A DNA stretch of 64,000 bases from an uncultured Oscillospiraceae bacterium (lineage in GTDB: Bacteria; Bacillota; Clostridia; Oscillospirales; Oscillospiraceae), in NCBI GenBank assembly GCA_947588955.1, contig CANPYX010000001.1, positions 124,001 to 188,000 of the forward strand, read 5' to 3'. Below the pieces are notes generated by a model. The model saw only the letters and a list, made by a program, of their open reading frames with translations, made no database searches and was not told the origin of the DNA. Positions 1-9,012 of the stretch are shown here, one piece after another; position 1 is the stretch's first letter; the number at the start of each line of letters is the position of its first letter. The translations under genes were made by a program, and so were the position numbers.

Positions 1-2138
1 TCCCATATGGTGGTGGCGCCCAGATCAACACAGTGGAGCCAGCTGGGGAAGCCGTGGGACAGGAACATGTGCAGGGCGATATCCCCCATGCCGTTCTCTG
101 CCAGCGTCTCGCAGAGAAGTGGCGCTCCGGCAAAGCCGCATTTTATCCTGTAGCCGTCCAGCTTCAGCCTCGCTCTGAGACCCCGGATCAGTGCCGCCTT
201 GTCCCGATAAACGCCGAATTTCAGGGCGATTATGTACCCTGTCTGAGTCGTGACGGCAAGTCTCCCCGATGGGGTAAAATACTCATTTAAAATGGCGGAT
301 TTGATGTTCTCCGCAAGCCTTTCGTATTTATCCGCGTCCTCCGAAAAGCCCAAAATACGCGCCGCCCTCGCTGTCTTCACCGTGGAGGCGTAGTAGTAGA
401 CGCACCCCACATACCCGTCCTCGGTGCCGCCCTTCATGCTCTGGTCCGTGACCCCGTCCATGGCAAGCCAGTCGCCGAATGTAAAGTTGCAGTTGTATAG
501 ATACGTCTGCCGCCCGTGGCGCTGGGTGTCGCACCGCGTCACCCAATCCACCCAGTCGCGCATCATGGGGTACTGCTCCCGCAAAAGTCCCTCGTCGGCA
601 AAGACATCATACAGCGTGTCCGGTATGAACGTCGCTGCGTCCGCCCAGACAGCCGCCCCCTCCGGCGCGCCGCCGAAGTTCGGAAGATACGCCGCCACAG
701 CGCCGCCGTGCTTTACCTGGTCTGCCCGCAGGTCCCACAGGAACTTGCGGTAAAATGCGCCGGTGTCCATGAAAAAGCTTGCCGTGGGCGCGAAGACCTG
801 GGCGTCTCCCGTCCAGCCCAGCCGCTCGTCGCGTTGAGGGCAGTCCGTGGGCATATCCACGAAGTTGGAGCGAAGACCCCAAAGTCCGTTTTCAATAAGC
901 CGGTTGACTCCCTTGTGACCGGTGGAGAGCCGTCCCGTGCGCTCCATCTCCGAATGGAGCACCACGCCCCGGAAATCCTCAGCATTGAGCTCCCCTTGCC
1001 ACCCCTCAACCTTCACGTAACGAAAGCCCATGTAAGTGAAGGTGGGCGATACCCACTCCTCCGCCCCGCCGGAAACATACGTAAAGCGTACCTTGGCGGT
1101 GCGGTAGTTGTCGTTGTAAAAGCACCCGTTTTGCAAAATCTCCCCGTGAGTCAGCTCGACCTTGGTTCCCTTGGGGAAATTTGCGCGGAACCGGACAAAG
1201 CCCGCGAAGTTCTGCCCGAAATCAAGCACCGTCTCGCCTTTGGGGGTGCGTATCACCTCCTTGACGGGAAGCTCCAGCTCCTCCGTCAGCGGCGGACTCA
1301 TGCGCTCGGAAAGCCTCTTATCCAGCGCCAGAATACGCGCCGGGGCGCTCTCGCCCAAAACACATCTGTCCACGGTCTCCCCGTCATAAATGTCGGAAAA
1401 GGTGATTTGTGAGGGCCGACAGCTCCAGCTTTCGTCTGAGGCGATGACCTCCTCTGTATCCCCGCTCACAACGCGGAGCTCCGCCAGCAGCGCAAAGGCG
1501 TCCCCGTACACCGCCGAGGCTCCCTCATAGCCCAGCCTGCCCTTGTACCAGCCGTTCCCAAGCCTGACCCGAACGGTATTTTCGCCTTCCTCAAGCAGCT
1601 GCGTCACGTCGTAGGCGCAGACCTGTACAGCCGTACCGTAGTCGTTAAAAAACGGCGCCAGGCGGTCATTCCCCACCTTTTTCCCATTGATCTCCGCCTC
1701 AAAAAGCCCCAGACCGGTGATATAGAGCCTCGCCGAACGGGGCTTTTCGGAGAGTGTAAAGCTCTTTTCAAATTCCGGGTGGAAGTCATCCCCCTGCCGC
1801 TGTCCGATCCACCGCCCCACCCAGGCTTCATCCAGCTTGCCCGTCTCAAAAAAGCTCTCACCATGGGCGCTGTCTCCCAGGTCGCCGCTGACGGATACCC
1901 TTACGTAATACCGCGTCCTTGGCGCGAGCGTCAAATCAAAGGTAACGCCGGAGCAGGAAAGCTTACCCGTCCTTTCGGCGGCAATATCCCTAAAATCCGG
2001 GTCTTTTGCAATGACGACGAAGCTTTTCGCGCTCTTTTTGCTCTCCGTCCCTTCCACGCGCCAGCTCACGGTGACGTGGGAAAGGTCATACCCGATGGGC
2101 TCCCTAAGACCGTTTATTTTGATCCCTGGGATTTTCAT
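1..2138 (-). CDS. GH78 alpha-L-rhamnosidase, C-terminus off the window
   Basis: The reading frame opens with MKIPGIKINGLREPIGYDLS at 2138 and continues through position 1, so only the first 712 residues are present. The N-terminal beta domains are followed by the catalytic alpha/alpha barrel. The GH78 signature CPQRDERLGWTGD, which holds the conserved acidic residues of the active site, lies at about 803-842. There is no signal peptide, so a cytoplasmic enzyme releasing terminal L-rhamnose from imported oligosaccharides is expected. The start overlaps the GH43 stop by four bases (ATGA), which points to translational coupling. It is the last gene seen of the CUT2 transporter/glycosidase operon. 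Family assignment is firm; the exact linkage cleaved is inference. Confidence 0.92.
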   Translation of the reverse strand, partial: MKIPGIKINGLREPIGYDLSHVTVSWRVEGTESKKSAKSFVVIAKDPDFRDIAAERTGKLSCSGVTFDLTLAPRTRYYVRVSVSGDLGDSAHGESFFETGKLDEAWVGRWIGQRQGDDFHPEFEKSFTLSEKPRSARLYITGLGLFEAEINGKKVGNDRLAPFFNDYGTAVQVCAYDVTQLLEEGENTVRVRLGNGWYKGRLGYEGASAVYGDAFALLAELRVVSGDTEEVIASDESWSCRPSQITFSDIYDGETVDRCVLGESAPARILALDKRLSERMSPPLTEELELPVKEVIRTPKGETVLDFGQNFAGFVRFRANFPKGTKVELTHGEILQNGCFYNDNYRTAKVRFTYVSGGAEEWVSPTFTYMGFRYVKVEGWQGELNAEDFRGVVLHSEMERTGRLSTGHKGVNRLIENGLWGLRSNFVDMPTDCPQRDERLGWTGDAQVFAPTASFFMDTGAFYRKFLWDLRADQVKHGGAVAAYLPNFGGAPEGAAVWADAATFIPDTLYDVFADEGLLREQYPMMRDWVDWVTRCDTQRHGRQTYLYNCNFTFGDWLAMDGVTDQSMKGGTEDGYVGCVYYYASTVKTARAARILGFSEDADKYERLAENIKSAILNEYFTPSGRLAVTTQTGYIIALKFGVYRDKAALIRGLRARLKLDGYRIKCGFAGAPLLCETLAENGMGDIALHMFLSHGFPSWLHCVDLGATTIW

Positions 2139-3580
2139 CCGTCGCCCTCCAGTTCAAATTTCAAAAAGTCCACCGACCCCTCGCCCACATACACAAAGCA
2201 CAGCTGTGTAACTGGGTATGGCGAATTTCTCTCCAATGACGCCCGATAGCGCGTCCACTCCTTTGTGGGCTCAATATCTATCCACGCAAGCGCCTGCTCC
2301 TCGATGTAAGTCCCCACCAACAGCTGCCCTCTGCCGGACCCGCGGACCCATACGCCGACGCCCTTTACGCCTGTGAGGTCAAAGTATTTGAAGCACGCCA
2401 GGCAATCACGTGTCATGTTGGCGATATACTGCACGCCGTCCGGTCCCTGGGTGAAGTATGGGTGGTAGTCCTCGATCTCGCCGCCCACCGGGTACATTCT
2501 GGCTCCCTTGGCGCTCATAAGATTTGAAGCGATACGCGCCTCAAAAGTGCCCCTTCCCGGAAGCGGCCCGCCGTTTAAGCCGCAGCTGGTCATCTCCACC
2601 TGTGGGATCGAGCCGTCGGGCAGAATTTCTATCCGCTCAGCGCAACCCTGGCGGGAGAACTGCCCTTTATTCGTGTGTCTGTGGTAGAAGGCGTACCACT
2701 GTCCCCCGATCTCCACAATGCTCCCGTGGTTGTTGCCGGTGTAGTTGGTGGCCTCCTCAGTGCCGAGACCGTCATAGCCGATGTCCCCGTTGGATATGAC
2801 CGTCCCCCCGTACTTAAAGCTCCCCAGCGGCGCGTCGCCTGTTGCGTAGCACAGCTCATGGCTCAAAAGCGATGAGTAGATGAAGTAATATTTCTCCCCC
2901 ACCCGCCTCACAGACGGCGCCTCAAAAAACTCGTGTCCGTCAAAATCCGTGTCACCGGCGTTCGCCCAGCAGGGTGCGATAAAGTGCAGGTCCGATTTGA
3001 CGGTGAGCATATCCGCCTCCAGCTCCACGCCCATACAGCCCCGGTCCGGGACCTTTTTCATCTCCCCGAAAAGATTCGGCGCGCAAAAGCCGGTGTAGAG
3101 GTATATCCTCCCGTTGTCATTGAGAAGTCCGGGGTCAAACTGGAAGGGGTCCCCCTCCCGCCTTCCCAGAAGCGTCCCGTCAGGCCAGCGGACGTGACCG
3201 TAAAACTCGTATTTCCCCGCCGGGGTGTCGCAGACGGCGACGCTAACCACGCCCTCAAAATCGAAGCAGTAGTATAAGTAGTACCGCCCGTCCGGGCCAC
3301 GGCACACGTCCGGGGCGAAGAGGAGCCTGTCGGGACCGGTACAAAGCGGGTCCCGCATTTTATCGTATATCTCCCCCTCCAGCCTCCAGTCGCCCAGATC
3401 GTCCACCGGAGCCGACCAGCAGACGTAGTTTTCCATGCAGAATTTGTCCCCGCCGAAGCGGTCGTGACTTCCGTAGATATAGACCCGCCCGTCAAAGACG
3501 TGCGGCTCCCCGTCGGGTACATACTCCCAACCCGGCAGATACGGATTGAACGCCGGCTTTTTCACGCGTTTCACCCCCAA
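2135..3580 (-). CDS. GH43 family glycosidase (arabinofuranosidase/xylosidase type)
   Basis: 481 residues. The first half reads as a five-bladed beta-propeller of GH43: an early NPYLPGWEYVPDGEPHVF segment, YIYGSHD, then DFDGHEFFEAPSVRRVGEKYYFIYS, with the EAPS glutamate fitting the conserved general acid. The last 130 or so residues look like a beta-sandwich accessory domain. No signal peptide, so an intracellular role on imported arabinosyl or xylosyl oligosaccharides is inferred. The start is uncertain: the frame can begin at TTG 3580, but GTG at 3565 (giving VKKPAFNPY) has a better-spaced GGGGG ribosome site. It lies 11 bases after the GDSL gene and overlaps the GH78 gene. GH43 covers several specificities that cannot be told apart here. 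Confidence 0.87.
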   Translation of the reverse strand: MGVKRVKKPAFNPYLPGWEYVPDGEPHVFDGRVYIYGSHDRFGGDKFCMENYVCWSAPVDDLGDWRLEGEIYDKMRDPLCTGPDRLLFAPDVCRGPDGRYYLYYCFDFEGVVSVAVCDTPAGKYEFYGHVRWPDGTLLGRREGDPFQFDPGLLNDNGRIYLYTGFCAPNLFGEMKKVPDRGCMGVELEADMLTVKSDLHFIAPCWANAGDTDFDGHEFFEAPSVRRVGEKYYFIYSSLLSHELCYATGDAPLGSFKYGGTVISNGDIGYDGLGTEEATNYTGNNHGSIVEIGGQWYAFYHRHTNKGQFSRQGCAERIEILPDGSIPQVEMTSCGLNGGPLPGRGTFEARIASNLMSAKGARMYPVGGEIEDYHPYFTQGPDGVQYIANMTRDCLACFKYFDLTGVKGVGVWVRGSGRGQLLVGTYIEEQALAWIDIEPTKEWTRYRASLERNSPYPVTQLCFVYVGEGSVDFLKFELEGDG

Positions 3581-3591
3581 GATTAAAATGT

Positions 3592-4281
3592 CTATTCAAG
3601 CGCCCTCAAGACCGGCAAAAGCGCCTCAAGTATGGGCTTATACCCGTCGGCGTACATGTGCATCCCCTCAACGGTAAATTCCGAGCGCATATCGCCCTTT
3701 TCGTCGGTTATGCAGTCGTTGAGGTCAAGAAACTCAGCGCCCAGCTTAGCTGCCAGCTCCTTCACCGCCCGGTTTGCCGAGGCTATGCGCTCGTTCGTGC
3801 GGTACTGAAAAAGTCCCCTGATATACGGGTTCCTGTTCCCCACCTCAGGACACGTGGGATAGTAGGCAAGCATATATATCCTTGTATCCGGCAGCCTCTC
3901 CTTTATGGCGCGAAGTATGTCCTCATACCGCCCCATGAGCTCCGTCTCAACGTAATCCGGCCCGTTTAAGTCGTTTGTGCCGATGTTGATAAAAATGTAC
4001 TTTGGCGCAAGGTCAAATACGCAGGTGTCAAGCGCCGCCCGAAGCTCCCGTGTGGTGTACCCGCCGATACCCCTGTTGTAGACGCGAAGCGGCAGACTCT
4101 CCCCCTCCAAAAGCTCCAAGATTGGGAACTGCTCCATAAGCGAGGAGCCCACGAACAAGATCTGCCCCGGCTTCACAAATTTGTTGAGCCGTCTATATCG
4201 CTCCAGCTTATCCGCTTTTTCCCGCGCGTCATGCTCGGCGTAGAATTTGCCCATCAGCGCCACAATTTCAGCCTCGGTCAT
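3592..4281 (-). CDS. SGNH/GDSL-type hydrolase (probable carbohydrate esterase)
   Basis: 229 residues. The SGNH blocks are in order: ILFVGSSLMEQFP (block I, nucleophile serine; GSS instead of GDS), GIGGYTTRE (block II glycine), INIGTNDLN (block III, GTND asparagine) and EGMHMYADGY (block V, catalytic His). The family includes acetyl esterases acting on polysaccharides and lipases; the operon context of GH1, GH43 and GH78 favours deacetylation of an acetylated plant glycan, which is inference. ATG at 4281 is chosen because GAGGAG lies seven bases upstream; an upstream in-frame start at 4308 would overlap the GH1 gene. No signal peptide is visible. Confidence 0.85.
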   Translation of the reverse strand: MTEAEIVALMGKFYAEHDAREKADKLERYRRLNKFVKPGQILFVGSSLMEQFPILELLEGESLPLRVYNRGIGGYTTRELRAALDTCVFDLAPKYIFINIGTNDLNGPDYVETELMGRYEDILRAIKERLPDTRIYMLAYYPTCPEVGNRNPYIRGLFQYRTNERIASANRAVKELAAKLGAEFLDLNDCITDEKGDMRSEFTVEGMHMYADGYKPILEALLPVLRALE

Positions 4282-4282
4282 T

Positions 4283-5635
4283 TCAAAGCTCCTCCCCGTT
4301 CGTCTCAATGACGCGCCTATACCAATAAGCGGAGTCCTTAATGGTCCTCTCTCCGGTCCGGTAATCCACGTAAATAAGGCCGAAGCGTATGTCGTACCCC
4401 TGGTTCCATTCCATGTTGTCCATGACGGACCACACGTTGTAGCCTATGACCGGCACCCCGTCGTCCACAGCTTTTTTAAGCTCAAGAATGTACCGGTGCA
4501 GGAAATCCACCCGCTGCATGTCGTGGACGCAGCCGTCCAGGCTCACCCAGTCCATGCCCGCCATACCGTTTTCCGTGACAAGTATCGGCTTTTTGTACCG
4601 CTCATAGAGGAATTTTGGCGACCAGTACATCACCTCCGGCGTCACCTCCCAGCCGCTCATGGTCCGGGGCGAGCCCTGATATGCGTACTCGCCGTAGCTG
4701 TCTCTTGGCGTATCATGCGGCGTCGTGCCCTTGTAGGCGTTGAAGCCGTAAAAATCCAGTGGACTTGAAATTAGCTCCATGTCCTCTGGGCTGAATATCG
4801 CCATCTCCTCCGGGTAGGTTCTATATGCCCCCTCCGGGAAGCGGCCTAAAAATATGGGATCGCCCCACCAGCTATTTTGCATAGTGAAGCCGTATTTGTC
4901 AAAGTCAAAGGATCGCTCCCTGGCGATTTTTACATCCTCCGGGTCATCCGTTTTCGGAAGATACACATCCCCCGTTGGCGCAAGGCCTATGATGGGAGTG
5001 AGCTTTGCCCTCTCCCGCAGGACCCTCACTGCCCTCCCGTGGGCACGAAGGACGTTTTTTGTTACCTTGATCTGCCCCGCGGCGTCAAGGCGTTTGAAGG
5101 GCGGGTGTGCGCCAACGAAATACCCAAGCCCCACAAACATCTGGGGCTCATTTATCGTTATCCAGTACCGCACCCGGTCGGAGAGAGCGTCGCAGACAAC
5201 CTTCACGTACTCCGCGAACCACTCCTCTATCTCCGGGTTCTCCCAGCCGCCCCGCTTCTCTAAAGCGAGGGGAAGATCCCAGTGGTAGAGCGTCACCAGC
5301 GGCTCAATATTGTGCTTTTTAAGCTCGTCAACAAGGTCTGAGTAAAACCGAAGCCCCGCCTCGTTGACCTTACCGGTCCCCTCAGGTATGACCCTGGACC
5401 AGCTTATGGAGAAGCGAAAGGCTCGGAGCCCCATCTTCGCCATCAGCTCCACATCGGAGCGCATCTTGTGGTAAAAATCGCAGGCCACGTTGCCCGTCTC
5501 GCCGTGGGCGGCAAAGCTTTTGTCCCTCACGGCCTCGTCCCATATGCTTCTCTCCTTGCCGTCGGCGTCAAAGCCGCCCTCGATCTGATAGGCGGCGCAG
5601 GACGCGCCCCACAGAAAATCACCGGAAAAGCCCAT
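4283..5635 (-). CDS. GH1 beta-glucosidase/6-phospho-beta-glucosidase family
   Basis: 450 residues, normal for GH1. The N-terminal FLWGASCAAYQIEGG motif is present, the acid/base glutamate is E163 in TINEP and the nucleophile is E355 in VTENG. The enzyme has no signal and hydrolyses beta-glycosides (glucosides, galactosides or fucosides) in the cytoplasm. A retained tryptophan-rich C-terminal segment (NVWSVMDNMEWNQGY) is typical of non-phosphorylated substrates, which suits delivery by an ABC importer instead of a PTS. ATG at 5635 follows AAGGAGG with seven-base spacing; 20 additional in-frame codons upstream run into the intercistronic hairpin and are rejected. One base separates it from the GDSL start. 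Confidence 0.93.
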   Translation of the reverse strand: MGFSGDFLWGASCAAYQIEGGFDADGKERSIWDEAVRDKSFAAHGETGNVACDFYHKMRSDVELMAKMGLRAFRFSISWSRVIPEGTGKVNEAGLRFYSDLVDELKKHNIEPLVTLYHWDLPLALEKRGGWENPEIEEWFAEYVKVVCDALSDRVRYWITINEPQMFVGLGYFVGAHPPFKRLDAAGQIKVTKNVLRAHGRAVRVLRERAKLTPIIGLAPTGDVYLPKTDDPEDVKIARERSFDFDKYGFTMQNSWWGDPIFLGRFPEGAYRTYPEEMAIFSPEDMELISSPLDFYGFNAYKGTTPHDTPRDSYGEYAYQGSPRTMSGWEVTPEVMYWSPKFLYERYKKPILVTENGMAGMDWVSLDGCVHDMQRVDFLHRYILELKKAVDDGVPVIGYNVWSVMDNMEWNQGYDIRFGLIYVDYRTGERTIKDSAYWYRRVIETNGEEL

Positions 5636-5658
5636 TTTTACCTCCTTCTTTATACAGC

Positions 5659-5687
5659 AAGGGCCGCTCCGCCCTGGAGCGGCCCTT
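5659..5687 (-). terminator. Intercistronic GC-rich hairpin before GH1
   Basis: A perfect 12-bp stem (AAGGGCCGCTCC paired with GGAGCGGCCCTT) with a five-base loop lies between the second permease and the GH1 gene. No T-run follows it on the minus strand, so it is more likely a partial attenuator or an mRNA-stabilising stem that sets transporter transcripts above glycosidase transcripts than a full terminator. Confidence 0.6.
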
Positions 5688-5713
5688 GAGGACACACCTT
5701 TTGACCTATTAGC

Positions 5714-6703
5714 TTAAGCTTCTTTTTTCGTGACCTTCCTGAAAAGCTTCTGGATATTTCCGATCTGGCTGGACATGGTGTAGAACGCCATTACGAACAC
5801 GCCCATGATGATCTGCTGCCAGCCGCCGGCGCCCAGGTTCATGCAGTTGAGTCCGTAGTCCAAGATGGACATACTGACCGCCGCGATACCGATACCTATA
5901 ACGTCGTTTGAGGCAAGCCCAATGAACCGGCCCATGAACACCGAGACGATATAGGAGAACATGACGCTGGAGGTGGAAAGCCCGGACTGGGGATTGACCC
6001 TGTTCTGGCTTAAGTAGATGATGGACGTGCACCCGATTATAAGCCCGGAGAACACGTAGCTGGTGATGGTGTTGTGGTACTCGTTGATACCTATGTTCAC
6101 GCCGGCTGACTGGTTGTTGGCCAGTACCTTGCCCCGGCGTCCCGCCACGGTCATCTTGTCGTAGAAGGTGAACACCAGCATGGCGAGAATGGCGGGGACA
6201 AAGATCCCGGGCATCCGCCCGAAGACGGAAAGGCGCGTATCCTGATAGAACACCGAAATTCCCGTGCCCCCAAAGACGAGGTACGTCAGGGACTCGTAAA
6301 GAAGCGTCACGCCGATGGTGGAGATGATGATGGGCAGGCGCCCGTTCATATATACCACCGCCGTGAAGCAGCTGATGACCACGGCGGAGACCAGCGCCAC
6401 AAGGAACCCGATATAGGGTGAGCCGGTCATATTGCCTATGTTTCCGGCAAAAATGGCGGAGAGTATCATGGCGGCACCGGTGGAGAAGTCAAAGCGCCCG
6501 TTTTTCAGCTGAAGGTGGATCGCCAGCGCCACGCAGATGGTCTGGCAGGCGTCAAGGACCACATAGCGGATAAGGTCAAACTTGAGGAATATGAAATCGC
6601 CGTTCACATAGCACTTGGGGTTGCTTGCGGTGATGATGAGCATCGCGGTGAACATCAGCACCGGGAACAGCAGGGAGAGAAATACCTTTTTAAGAATTTT
6701 CAT
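5714..6703 (-). CDS. CUT2 sugar ABC transporter permease (second)
   Basis: 329 residues, very hydrophobic, with about eight to ten membrane segments and the RbsC/XylH-type fold (BPD_transp_2). The segment RGKVLANNQSAGVNIGINEYHNT corresponds to the family loop that contacts the ATPase. With the permease at 7986-8999 it probably makes a heterodimeric channel, as in importers with two different permeases. RBS AAGGAG eight bases before ATG 6703. It follows the binding-protein gene by 62 bases. The substrate is not readable from the sequence; the linked GH78, GH43 and GH1 genes suggest a rhamnose- or pentose-containing sugar. Confidence 0.9.
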   Translation of the reverse strand: MKILKKVFLSLLFPVLMFTAMLIITASNPKCYVNGDFIFLKFDLIRYVVLDACQTICVALAIHLQLKNGRFDFSTGAAMILSAIFAGNIGNMTGSPYIGFLVALVSAVVISCFTAVVYMNGRLPIIISTIGVTLLYESLTYLVFGGTGISVFYQDTRLSVFGRMPGIFVPAILAMLVFTFYDKMTVAGRRGKVLANNQSAGVNIGINEYHNTITSYVFSGLIIGCTSIIYLSQNRVNPQSGLSTSSVMFSYIVSVFMGRFIGLASNDVIGIGIAAVSMSILDYGLNCMNLGAGGWQQIIMGVFVMAFYTMSSQIGNIQKLFRKVTKKEA

Positions 6704-6765
6704 CGTCTGCTCCTTTGCTCTTATTCATCGTGGGGACCGGGGACCGGTCCCCATATCGCTCTTCC

Positions 6766-7941
6766 TTACTTCGCCAGATCCTCGATATTCATGTGGTTCA
6801 GTATCTCCACGAGGCCGGCGTAGGTGGCGTCCTCGTTGCCGAAGGCGGTGAGGTTATAGACGTCGTCCGGGGTGAGGAGGGCGTTGGCGGGGTCGTTGGT
6901 GAGGTAAATGCTCTTCTCGAAAAGCTCCATGTCCTCGTCGGAGTTGATGATAAAGCTGGTGCAGCTGCGGCGCTCGGCCTCGGCGGGCATATCCTTGAAC
7001 TCAACGCCGTTTATCTTGTTGAGGAGGAGCACCAGAGGATAGGTGATGGACTCGGGGGCGCAGACCAGCTCCAACTGATAGGTGCCGTTGCCGCGGGAGC
7101 CGAAGTTTGCGTTGTCGCCCTCGGTGTAGCCGGCGGCAAAGAGCTTGACGGTCTTGTCAACGCCTGCGGAAACCATGGTGCCGTACACGAACTCACCGGC
7201 GCAGATGCACATGACGGCGTCGATGTCGGCGTGCTTGCTGAAGTAGGTGGAGTCAACAGGTGAGAACATCAGGACGTCGGTGGACTCGTCAAACGGGTCG
7301 TACACGATGGGAGTCTCGGCGGTCTTGTTATACTCGTCGCACTTCTCGATGAACTGCTGGACGTACTGCTGCTGATAGGGGAACGCCCAGGCGGGGAAGG
7401 TTGTGAAGGATACGTGGGTCACGGGGTCCTCGGGATGGGCGGCGTTGTACTCCATGAGGGAATCCCAGAAATCGTAGCCGCGCTTGAGCTCGTTGCCGCA
7501 GCCGCCGTCAGCCACGGTGCCCAGGAAGTAGGGATTTTTGAACACCTTGTCATAGTTGGTGTTGTAGCTGGTATCGAAGTCGCAAAGATACCCCGCGCAG
7601 TAGACGCCGGCGTCCTCGCACTCCTTGAGTATGGCCTCCATGCCCATGTCCATGGTGATGATGATACCGTCGCAGTTGGCGGCGATGAGCTCCTGGACCT
7701 TGGTGATGTTGGCGGCCTCATCGGTCTGGGTCAGGGTGGTGTAAACAAACTCAACGTTGAGCTTCTCGGTGAGGGACGCGAGATACGCCTTGGTGGAATC
7801 GGGGGCGGGGCCGGCGTCGGAGTAGAGGCCCACGCCTATCTTGGCCTTCTTGGGGGCCTTGTTTCCGCCGCCGCAGGCCGCGAGGGCAAGGACGAGGGAA
7901 AGCGCCAGAACGATGGCAAAGATCCTTTTTACGTTTTTCAT
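6766..7941 (-). CDS. CUT2 sugar-binding lipoprotein
   Basis: 391 residues. A lipoprotein signal ends in LALAAC (lipidated Cys23), followed by a glycine-rich linker and a periplasmic-binding fold of the LacI/ribose-binding type: IGVGLYSDAGP at the N-terminus, LIAANCDGIIITMDMGMEAI in the first lobe, and DIDAVMCICAGEFVYG in the second. It sits on the outer face of the membrane and delivers ligand to the two linked permeases. ATG 7941 has GGAGG seven bases upstream; the open frame extends further upstream only across the permease gene and is not used. The ligand is unknown. Confidence 0.92.
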   Translation of the reverse strand: MKNVKRIFAIVLALSLVLALAACGGGNKAPKKAKIGVGLYSDAGPAPDSTKAYLASLTEKLNVEFVYTTLTQTDEAANITKVQELIAANCDGIIITMDMGMEAILKECEDAGVYCAGYLCDFDTSYNTNYDKVFKNPYFLGTVADGGCGNELKRGYDFWDSLMEYNAAHPEDPVTHVSFTTFPAWAFPYQQQYVQQFIEKCDEYNKTAETPIVYDPFDESTDVLMFSPVDSTYFSKHADIDAVMCICAGEFVYGTMVSAGVDKTVKLFAAGYTEGDNANFGSRGNGTYQLELVCAPESITYPLVLLLNKINGVEFKDMPAEAERRSCTSFIINSDEDMELFEKSIYLTNDPANALLTPDDVYNLTAFGNEDATYAGLVEILNHMNIEDLAK

Positions 7942-7985
7942 TTTAATACCTCCATAAAATTTGTTTGTGCGCCGTGAAGAAGCGG

Positions 7986-8999
7986 TCACCTTGGCAGGAC
8001 TCCGTCCTTCTTGCGGCAGGTGAAGAGAACGATCGCGATGAAAATAAGAGCTTTGACGAAGTTTATCCAGTTCAAGTCCACGCCCATTGTCGTAAGGTCG
8101 TTGGACAGGAGCACATATGTAAAGGGTCCCACAAGGGCGGCTGAGACCTTGGACTTCATGCCGCCGGAGAGGGGCATACCGCCGAGTATGAGGCAGATCA
8201 TAACGTCCATGGCGTACCCTGAGCCGGAGCCCTTTCCGGCGGAGCACGTGCGGGTCAGCAGGACGAAGGAGCCGATGGCGACGCACACACCCAGCGCCAT
8301 GTAAGCGATGACCCGCCACATGATGGTGTTCACGCCGCTCTGAGCCGCCGTCGTCTCGTTTGCGCCGATGGCGCGGGTATATTTGCCGAGCTTCGTGTAC
8401 TTGAAGAAGTACGCGGCTATGAGCGTCAAAACCAGGACGAATATCACCAGCATTATGCTGTACGGGTTCCTCCCCTCCGGGCGGATGGCCTGATTAAGGT
8501 TTATGGAGTTAAGACCCGTGCTCTCCATGAGCAGTACCTGCGCGCCGGTGAAGAAGAACATCAAAAAGAGCGAGGTCACGATACTCGGAAGCCCCAGCCA
8601 CACCGCCACAGCGCCGTTTATCGCGCCGCATATGAGGGCGAGTACCAATACGGTAAGGAAGCCCACGATGATCCCGGGCACGCCGCCCACCTTGTTCCCG
8701 ATGATTATCATCAGTATGGCGTAAACGCCCACCTGCTGCCCTATGGACACGTCCATAAAGCCCATGGAGTAGACGAACACGGCGCCCAGAGCTATGACCG
8801 CGTAGACGGAGGCCGACTGGAGCACGGAGGACAGGTTATACATGAACCTTGGTCCGTTATTGAATATGACGAACAGCACCGCCACCAGTACAAGTCCCAT
8901 GTAGCTCGTTATGTCGTATATGTGCTTTTTGAGGAAATCAAGGGGCGTTACCTTTTCCTTTTCCTCCACGGGGGTATTGGTTTTCAATTTCTCTGGCAT
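7986..8999 (-). CDS. CUT2 sugar ABC transporter permease (first)
   Basis: 337 residues with a charged N-terminal cytoplasmic tail and about eight to ten transmembrane segments of the RbsC family. Family segments include VFVYSMGFMDVSIGQQVG, GLPSIVTSLFLMF and KLGKYTRAIGANETTAAQSGVN; the last is the ATPase-coupling loop. The gene follows the ATPase stop by 13 bases and precedes the binding protein by 44 bases, so it belongs to the same operon. It is clearly diverged from the second permease, consistent with a heteromeric pore. Confidence 0.92.
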   Translation of the reverse strand: MPEKLKTNTPVEEKEKVTPLDFLKKHIYDITSYMGLVLVAVLFVIFNNGPRFMYNLSSVLQSASVYAVIALGAVFVYSMGFMDVSIGQQVGVYAILMIIIGNKVGGVPGIIVGFLTVLVLALICGAINGAVAVWLGLPSIVTSLFLMFFFTGAQVLLMESTGLNSINLNQAIRPEGRNPYSIMLVIFVLVLTLIAAYFFKYTKLGKYTRAIGANETTAAQSGVNTIMWRVIAYMALGVCVAIGSFVLLTRTCSAGKGSGSGYAMDVMICLILGGMPLSGGMKSKVSAALVGPFTYVLLSNDLTTMGVDLNWINFVKALIFIAIVLFTCRKKDGVLPR

Positions 9000-9012
9000 C
9001 CCTTTTCCCTCC

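Noticed and set aside
516..1412. Long plus-strand open frame opposite the rhamnosidase gene
   Set aside because: It mirrors the GH78 coding sequence, has no family motifs and low-complexity composition typical of the antisense of GC-rich genes.
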